A stretch of 64,000 nucleotides of DNA from Spirometra erinaceieuropaei. Taxonomy: Eukaryota > Platyhelminthes > Cestoda > Diphyllobothriidea > Diphyllobothriidae. Below, one piece after another: positions 58,481 to 64,000 of the stretch (its first letter is position 1; every line of letters begins with the position of its first letter). The position numbers and the translations under genes are program-made. The notes below the pieces were generated by a model, which did no database searches, had not been told where the DNA came from, and was given only the letters and a program-made list of their open reading frames with translations. Location of the stretch: positions 53,581-117,580 of the forward strand of contig CACRXP010000430.1 of assembly GCA_902702965.1 (NCBI GenBank), read 5' to 3'.

Positions 58481-61400
58481 ATAGTTTTGTTCCGAATCGG
58501 CCACCGCACTGACGTCTAGCGATTTGAGTCCTTAAGATAAATACTTTGCTATAGCATATATTCAAAATAATCAGGACATCAAAATCAGTGCGAAAATATG
58601 CATAATAATTGAGTGGTTACTATTAACAAGTATAAACACAAGCCGAAGTCCGAGTCAATGTGAAATTCTAGGGAATCACTATTGAAAACTAACCTTAGCA
58701 ATTCATCCTAGGCGTAAACGTATTCCATAATTCCGGTTAGGTTCAATGTGATCACTCACTCACTGTGTACTTCTAGCTCAGTCAGGCGGACTGTTCTACG
58801 AACTGTTAAATCCTATTGTGGGTGCAGGACTGTGGTACATTGTTTTACCTCTAAACGCTACTAACAAGCTGCACGTTTACCTTAATTGATAGCATTGAAA
58901 CCCGCCTACTTTGACAGCCTTAAAACCAGTCAGCTCTCTAGTTTCACAAACGTCTATGGGGAATGACACTCCCGTCTGATATTACTAACACCTGTTCATG
59001 TAGTTTAACTTATTACCTTCGCTAATGCAGTAATACCCTGCTTAATGAGAAACTATGGACACGTGTATACTCGTAATAATTATGCTGTTTAGTATTTACG
59101 TCACTTATTTTAGCGATCTGCTTTTCTATCAATAAACTTTTAACGCAAATTTTATGCTACTTGGGGAATTTTATATTCTGAAATTGAACACCAATATATA
59201 TTTGTTGTCTTCTCACTCTCAATTGAATAGGCGTTTATTTAGACAACTCATGTAATTTAGCTTTTCATACATAATATATAAATTGTTGGGATATCTACGA
59301 GATGGCTCTTTCGAATCCTTCCCTCGTCCATATTTGTCCGCCATCGCGTCTTGGTAAGGTCTGCGAATCGATCTATAAATCTAGTGTAATAATCAACAAT
59401 GCATTAATGCAATTCATTCAGGCAGGCAGTTTTGACAAAATTTGATGCTTAAATGTTAGTCAATAATCACGAGAAACAAGGGTTAGTAGCAAATAAGGAA
59501 TATGGAAAAAGTGAACGTCGACTTACACATGCAGCAATGTCGATTCAACTTTCTGAAAGATAATTAAGCAAAGACATGAAATTCCTTTTTTCTAAGTTTT
59601 GCTTCCAATATCGACAATAGGACTTTGGGCAAAAATTCTTTGGACACGTGTCACAAATGTTATGTTAGTTTAAGTTTTTTAAATCATCTCATGACCATTA
59701 CGGACTTCTCAGCCGAACTGACACGAAAATCTGAGAATATGTGAACATTAATGCATGGGTCGTGTGAACACTTTTGGCGGAAACACCGACCACCGAGTAG
59801 TAATGCATTTAATGCTGATCTGAAAGACCGCTAAGGCAATCTATCAGAGAGATGTCGCAGTTTTACTCCATTTTGCTCATTATGTTGATCATAGTCAGCA
59901 GAATCGGATGTCTCAATCTTCTTCAGCATAGTTCAGCCCCTAACACAGAAATCAAAAAAAACCGAGTTCAGTGCTTCGATCACTAAATGACTGCATAGTA
60001 AATTGAACGGCAGTACTTACTCACGTGTACTTGGTGCGGTCGAATTTAAGTCTGATCTGGCCGAACTCGATGACGTCTCCAACTAGACCTCTCCACGCTT
60101 GACGATCGGCGACGGTGAATCAAAAGTTTGCATCATTCCTTCCTCCATAATTAACTAATTACCTTCATGCTCTGACGAACGGTACCAAGTAAGGTTTTGC
60201 GTTAACCTTGACTCCGACATCCACAGGTAGGCAACGACGCCGAATTAGGGTCAACCACGCTAAATTTATAGAGAAGATGGTGAAGAAGGTGCTTAAACCA
60301 CTTGGTTCGTGTTCCTTGGATGACCTAAGATGTCATCTCGAGGCTGCGGCATGTGAGTACTCCCTTATTTGAGATAAAATCTGTGCACTCGGTTCGAAGA
60401 GTAGTCTTTAGGCTGCGGGGGTCGAACACCTTCGGTTTTTTGCGTTTTGCTTATGCAGATATGTCAGCATTCACAACCGTACAGGAGGACCGATTTTCGG
60501 GATGCCTTGTACAGACGGATCTCTGTGTCAATGGAGACATCGTAACGAGTCGTGCCACATTCTAAAGATTGTGAAAATTTCCAAACAGTATAGTCCCGGG
60601 AAAGATGTGGTTATATAGTCGATCTTTTGTCAGCAGCCTTACTGCAAGGTGTTTTAATCTATCTGCCTCTTCATTTTGATGGCCGTTTATTCCGAAGAAC
60701 GCACAATTCTGATCACTGATGGGGTGTGAAAACACATCTCAGTCTTCCGAAATTTGACGGATAAACAGGTCGATTTGGCAACTTCAGTTAACAGGAACAC
60801 CACAGCCTGTAGTTAACCAAGGCCTAGGACTAAAAGTTTCAAATGGACTGAGTAGTCGCGATCAATCACTTGGTGCCAGGATGCAAATCCCACACTGTCA
60901 TAATCGTTTTAGTCCTTTCCAAGGTACGAGTCATTGGCGTAGTCGATCCGTATAAGTAATGTTATAGGGCCTTGCCGGACGATAGACTATTTATAGAATG
61001 ACGCAATAATAGTTTTGGATTATGAAGTGTGTATTGCTGGAGCGATATTAGGCTTTTGCAATGGTAGGGATTTCTGCCGGCAAGTCACAAGGTCTCAGGA
61101 TGGACAAACTCGAAGGCTGCTGCGGTGTAAACAAAGAGAAAAATGCCAGTTTTCAGAAACACGGGAAAATTTTAAAATTGGTTCTAATGTTAATATTTGA
61201 TCCGCACACATAGGTCCAGCACAAGTCATGTTCATTTCAAAACCACCTGAGAATGACGACAGAGTAAGCCTTCACGACAATGTCCAAAAGACGCATTCTT
61301 GGGTGGTTTTCGCAAGCCGTCCATTCACTTACTGGAGCCAGGACGCCAGGGTGACAGCGCAAGTCTTGTAGATTCTAGTGAAAATGTCGTACCTTTCGGA

Positions 61401-62946
61401 CGTCGTGTTGTTGTACACAATCCGCATTGTCTTTCTAAGAGGGGTGAAGGGCACTGCATAGAATGGAATGGAATAAACGTCTGCTGCAAACGAGAACGAT
61501 AGCGTGATTTGTTGCACACCGAAGATGTGAAGGTGTCCCGAGTGCTCACGCTAGTGCTCGAGTCTGGCCGATCTGTCAATACTAAAACCGTCATTCACAC
61601 CTGGGTCAAAGTGATTTATTTCAGCGGACACTGCAATCACTTGAACAATAATTTGGTAGTGTTTACTGCTGCTGCTACCAGTATTTGAGACGAGAGTCGA
61701 CATTTCAGACCGACGGTCTTTGCAGTCATCTCTAGTCAAATCTGTTGTCATTTATCGAATCTGAAAAAGTGAATCATTTGGGTGAGACTCATGATTCCAA
61801 AGGTACACATTTGTGGACCCACAATGCATGGAAATTATGATTTCAATTGCGTTATCACGACACAATATTAGGAGTGAGAGTTAAGCAACCCGGACTACTC
61901 CATTGGTAGTCGTCGGTGGACAGTAAATACCCGTATGCGCATGCATCCATCTACATATTTAGCCATGGACTGACAGCTTGAATTTCTCGTCGGTTCAACA
62001 ATGACCACTGCTACTTAACTGTGGAGTCATTGCGATATCTGGACCACCGCAACAAATGTGCACTCCTTGTGACTTTCGAATGAGGCAGAGTGACAATCGC
62101 TTCTCGGGACAGTCGAATCATACAATAATCGACATTTGAGTCAATTAATTGTCACCTTACGTACGTTACTGCAGGAGGAAAGACAACCATTCCGAATTGG
62201 TCAAATGTTTACCTTCATCTCATACCCAAATTCGAAGTCAACAGCTGCAGCTGGCTTTACTGCTTCGTAGCGGCGCTCTGTGCTAGCAGTCGTGAATCCA
62301 TGTAATCAGACGCGGTAATGACAAAAATCACTGTTCATGGGAACGTCTGCTTAGCGATATGGTCCGTAAAGACCTGACCGAACTGTTGGATATTTGGTCA
62401 AGCGAAGGTCGCAACGTGTGCGCTGTCCTATATACACGCGTTGCTGTCTTTGATTTCGGAAGCGGTCTCTGCTTTTGAGGACGTGAATTTACCCCAGAGC
62501 AAGACTGTTCGGTCTGGCCTACAGTGAGCATATCACGCCGACAGCATACGTATGTAAACAGAAGCGGTAATTCTGACGTACTATTCCTTCTAATTAACTG
62601 GTTTTCCCATTAAACCTGAGATGGTCTAATTAATAGTCAGGCAGAGTTGATTGCTAATTGAGCTCTACCCACAATATTCGTGTGGGTTACCATGCAGCTT
62701 TCCTGAACTTACTTTATCAACCCACACCGAGCCTAAACCTCTTATCTCTGTTTCAAATTTCGCTTTAAAATTTTTTTCTCGATGACAGAGCACACACCAG
62801 CCTGTTTGGCACTCAATATCAGCCATCAGTGGTTCCTTGCCTACTTAGCACTGACAACCGAAAAAGTCGCGGATTCTTGATCATCACCTCATCTTTATCG
62901 TTCTGCAAACTATCGCCTACTCGAGTCTGCTTTTCGCCGGAACGAG
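58481..62946. other. AT-rich intergenic region upstream of the BTB gene
   Basis: About 4.5 kb with no exon I can support. The stretch 60040-60560 has the uneven composition of a decayed retroelement, and an open frame at 61299-61502 overlaps others on the opposite strand without a recognised motif. Further upstream BTB-gene regulatory sequence may lie in the last few hundred bases. Confidence 0.45.
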
Positions 62947-62951
62947 CCAAT
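62947..62951 (+). promoter_or_regulatory. CCAAT box of the BTB gene
   Basis: CCAAT in the context GAGCCAATCAAAA, 53 bp upstream of the TATA box and about 85 bp before the expected transcription start, a usual spacing for NF-Y. Confidence 0.55.
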
Positions 62952-63003
62952 CAAAACCTGTTGATAATCAGTGAATGCTTCCGTGATTAAAGTGCGAAGG
63001 CGC

Positions 63004-63011
63004 TATAAAAG
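63004..63011 (+). promoter_or_regulatory. TATA box of the BTB gene
   Basis: TATAAAAG, a full consensus, 57 bp upstream of the chosen ATG (63068). A start about 30 bp downstream (near 63035) would exclude the upstream out-of-frame ATG at 63030 from the transcript. Confidence 0.7.
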
Positions 63012-63067
63012 GCAGTGTCTATAGCAGCCATGGCATTTCTTCACTTGTGCTCGTGTTATCATTTGAG

Positions 63068-63178
63068 ATGGCGCTCCCAAGGTCACGCGTATTCGAAGAC
63101 GAATTTCCAATGATTCGCAGTTGCCCCCTCCTCAATGAAATTCGGCTTGCTCGAGAAATTAAAGACTTAACGATAGAG
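63068..63178 (+). CDS. BTB-BACK (Kelch-like) protein, exon 1
   Basis: ATG at 63068, 37 codons, donor GTATGT at 63179, phase 0. It reads MALPRSRVFEDEFPMIRSCP and then LLNEIRLAREIKDLTIE, the N-terminal helix and first strand of a BTB domain (LxxLRxxxxLCDVxIxV in typical members). This ATG is chosen because it lies next to the TATA box and leads straight into BTB sequence. Confidence 0.82.
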
Positions 63179-63231
63179 GTATGTGTTCTAACTATTATCT
63201 CTCTTTAAGCGGACATTTGCTTGTGTTTTAG

Positions 63232-63362
63232 GTGAAGGATAACAGCCGGCTTCACGCCCACAGGATAATACTAGCGGCTCGTATCCCTTCTTTGCGAGCA
63301 GAACTCAGTGACCCTCTAGAGGAGAAGAAGTCGATCGTAAGATGGCCAAGAGTCCCTCTGAG
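63232..63362 (+). CDS. BTB-BACK protein, exon 2
   Basis: A 53-bp intron precedes. It reads VKDNSRLHAHRIILAARIPS, then LRAELSDPLEEKKSIVRWPR and VPL. The F-AHR-ILAA-S-YF core of the BTB fold is plain. Ends in phase 2; the next intron is 52 bp. Confidence 0.87.
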
Positions 63363-63414
63363 GTACAAGATTCATTCCTTCTCTGATTTTGCTAACTGGT
63401 AATACATTTTCCAG

Positions 63415-63555
63415 CATAGCAACTGCGTTCCTAAATTACGTCTACACCGGTCAGATAGAGATTACGCAAACAAACGCTAAGGGATTGGTTATGTTTGCAA
63501 AAATGGTGGGGATTCCGGCAATAGAGTATTGCGGAGCGGAATTTATGGGCCAGAG
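63415..63555 (+). CDS. BTB-BACK protein, exon 3
   Basis: Acceptor TTCCAG ends at 63414. It reads IATAFLNYVYTGQIEITQTN, then AKGLVMFAKMVGIPAIEYCG, with the YxYTG signature and the L-xxA-xxLxIxx-hxxxC end of the BTB domain, where cullin 3 is bound. Donor GTAAGC at 63556; the next intron is 50 bp. Confidence 0.88.
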
Positions 63556-63605
63556 GTAAGCATTCTCCACATAAAAATGCCTAACTGCCCGATCTAAAGC
63601 CTCAG

Positions 63606-63974
63606 TTTAGATAATCTGGCAGTCACATGGGACTTTGCCAGATCTGTGAATAGCGAATTGCTGACGAACAAGTGCATCAGCTTTATGAAAACCAAGTTTG
63701 AGAGCTTTGTGCACAGGGATTCGTTTATGTCGTTGTCAGCGGACACTGTGCTCACGTTGCTTCGATGTGATAATCTGGCAGTGAATTCCGAGGAAGAAGT
63801 GTTTGCGGCCATTTCAAGTTGGGTGGGGTCTGCCTGTAGAGAGTCCAATAATGAGAGACTTAATTTGCATGCTCCCCTGATGCTGAGGGAGGTTCGATGG
63901 CTCCAGACGACTAGACAATTCCGCAGCCGTCTAGGCAATAGTCATCCAATGTTTCAAAATAGTCTCGAATGTGC
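63606..63974 (+). CDS. BTB-BACK protein, exon 4 (BACK domain; gene continues beyond window)
   Basis: Acceptor CCTCAG ends at 63605. It reads SLDNLAVTWDFARSVNSELL, CISFMKTKFESFV, SLSADTVLTLLRCDNLAVNS, EEEVFAAISSWVG and then LMLREVRWLQTTRQFR, a clear BACK domain (NC-xxFxFA, LL-D-LxV-SE-xVF-A-xxWV). Donor GTAAGT at 63975, phase 2. Kelch repeats would be expected in the next exons. Such proteins usually serve as substrate adaptors of cullin-3 ubiquitin ligases; that role is inferred from family membership. Confidence 0.9.
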
Positions 63975-64000
63975 GTAAGTTCATGCTTCTCAGCCCCGTT

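Noticed and set aside
61325..61594. Overlapping open frames on both strands
   Set aside because: No recognised family and no preferred strand; most likely a decayed retroelement or chance.
63030..63032. ATG at 63030 as start of the BTB protein
   Set aside because: Out of frame with the BTB sequence and probably upstream of the transcription start implied by the TATA box.
1..64000. CRISPR array, prokaryotic operon, defence island or integrated virus
   Set aside because: No short spaced repeats, no ribosome-binding-site-driven gene clusters and no viral structural or polymerase genes; all RT sequences belong to PLE or LINE types.

Overview
The window is eukaryotic. It has introns with GT-AG borders, FN3, trypsin and BTB-BACK exons on the + strand, and no bacterial gene layout. 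Dense fossils of Penelope-like elements (PLEs), a Helitron, LINEs whose reverse transcriptase resembles the family I know from diphyllobothriid tapeworms, a tRNA-derived SINE and foldback elements suggest a flatworm. A diphyllobothriidean cestode (Schistocephalus, Spirometra or Dibothriocephalus type) is most likely. The organism is inferred from family resemblance, not from a search.

Region 1 (1-39364) is a tandem segmental duplication with three units: A (about 1-16960), B (about 16961-32106) and C (32107-39364, truncated). A and B each carry two intact fibronectin type III exons in a fixed order, and C carries only the first. All five exons are open, start and end in phase 1 and have good splice borders, so they look like repeated modules of one large FN3 protein whose other exons lie outside the window or in gaps. 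The long introns between them are packed with mobile-element remains. Insertions and deletions private to one unit (foldback, PLE, SINE, Helitron deletions) date after the duplication. Two assembly gaps sit at the same place in A and B; C shows that roughly 1.1 kb belongs there.

Region 2 (37280-41790) is a second, smaller tandem repeat (two copies of about 2.1-2.4 kb) that begins inside unit C. Region 3 (41790-44270) holds LINE fragments and a third gap.

Region 4 (44646-47609) is a trypsin-family (S1) serine peptidase gene with four recognisable coding exons, an intact His-Asp-Ser triad, a scrambled activation site and an unusual S1 pocket. Its large intron carries a decayed antisense LINE.

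Region 5 (47610-63000) is mostly intergenic: PLE fragments (48.3-49.5 kb), a 2-kb antisense LINE with a perfect 13-bp hairpin near its presumed 3' end (51.2-53.3 kb), LINE tails and diffuse AT-rich sequence with no gene I can support.

Region 6 (62947-64000) is the 5' end of a BTB-BACK (Kelch-like) gene with a CCAAT box, a TATA box, four short exons and introns of 50-53 bp; it runs off the window.
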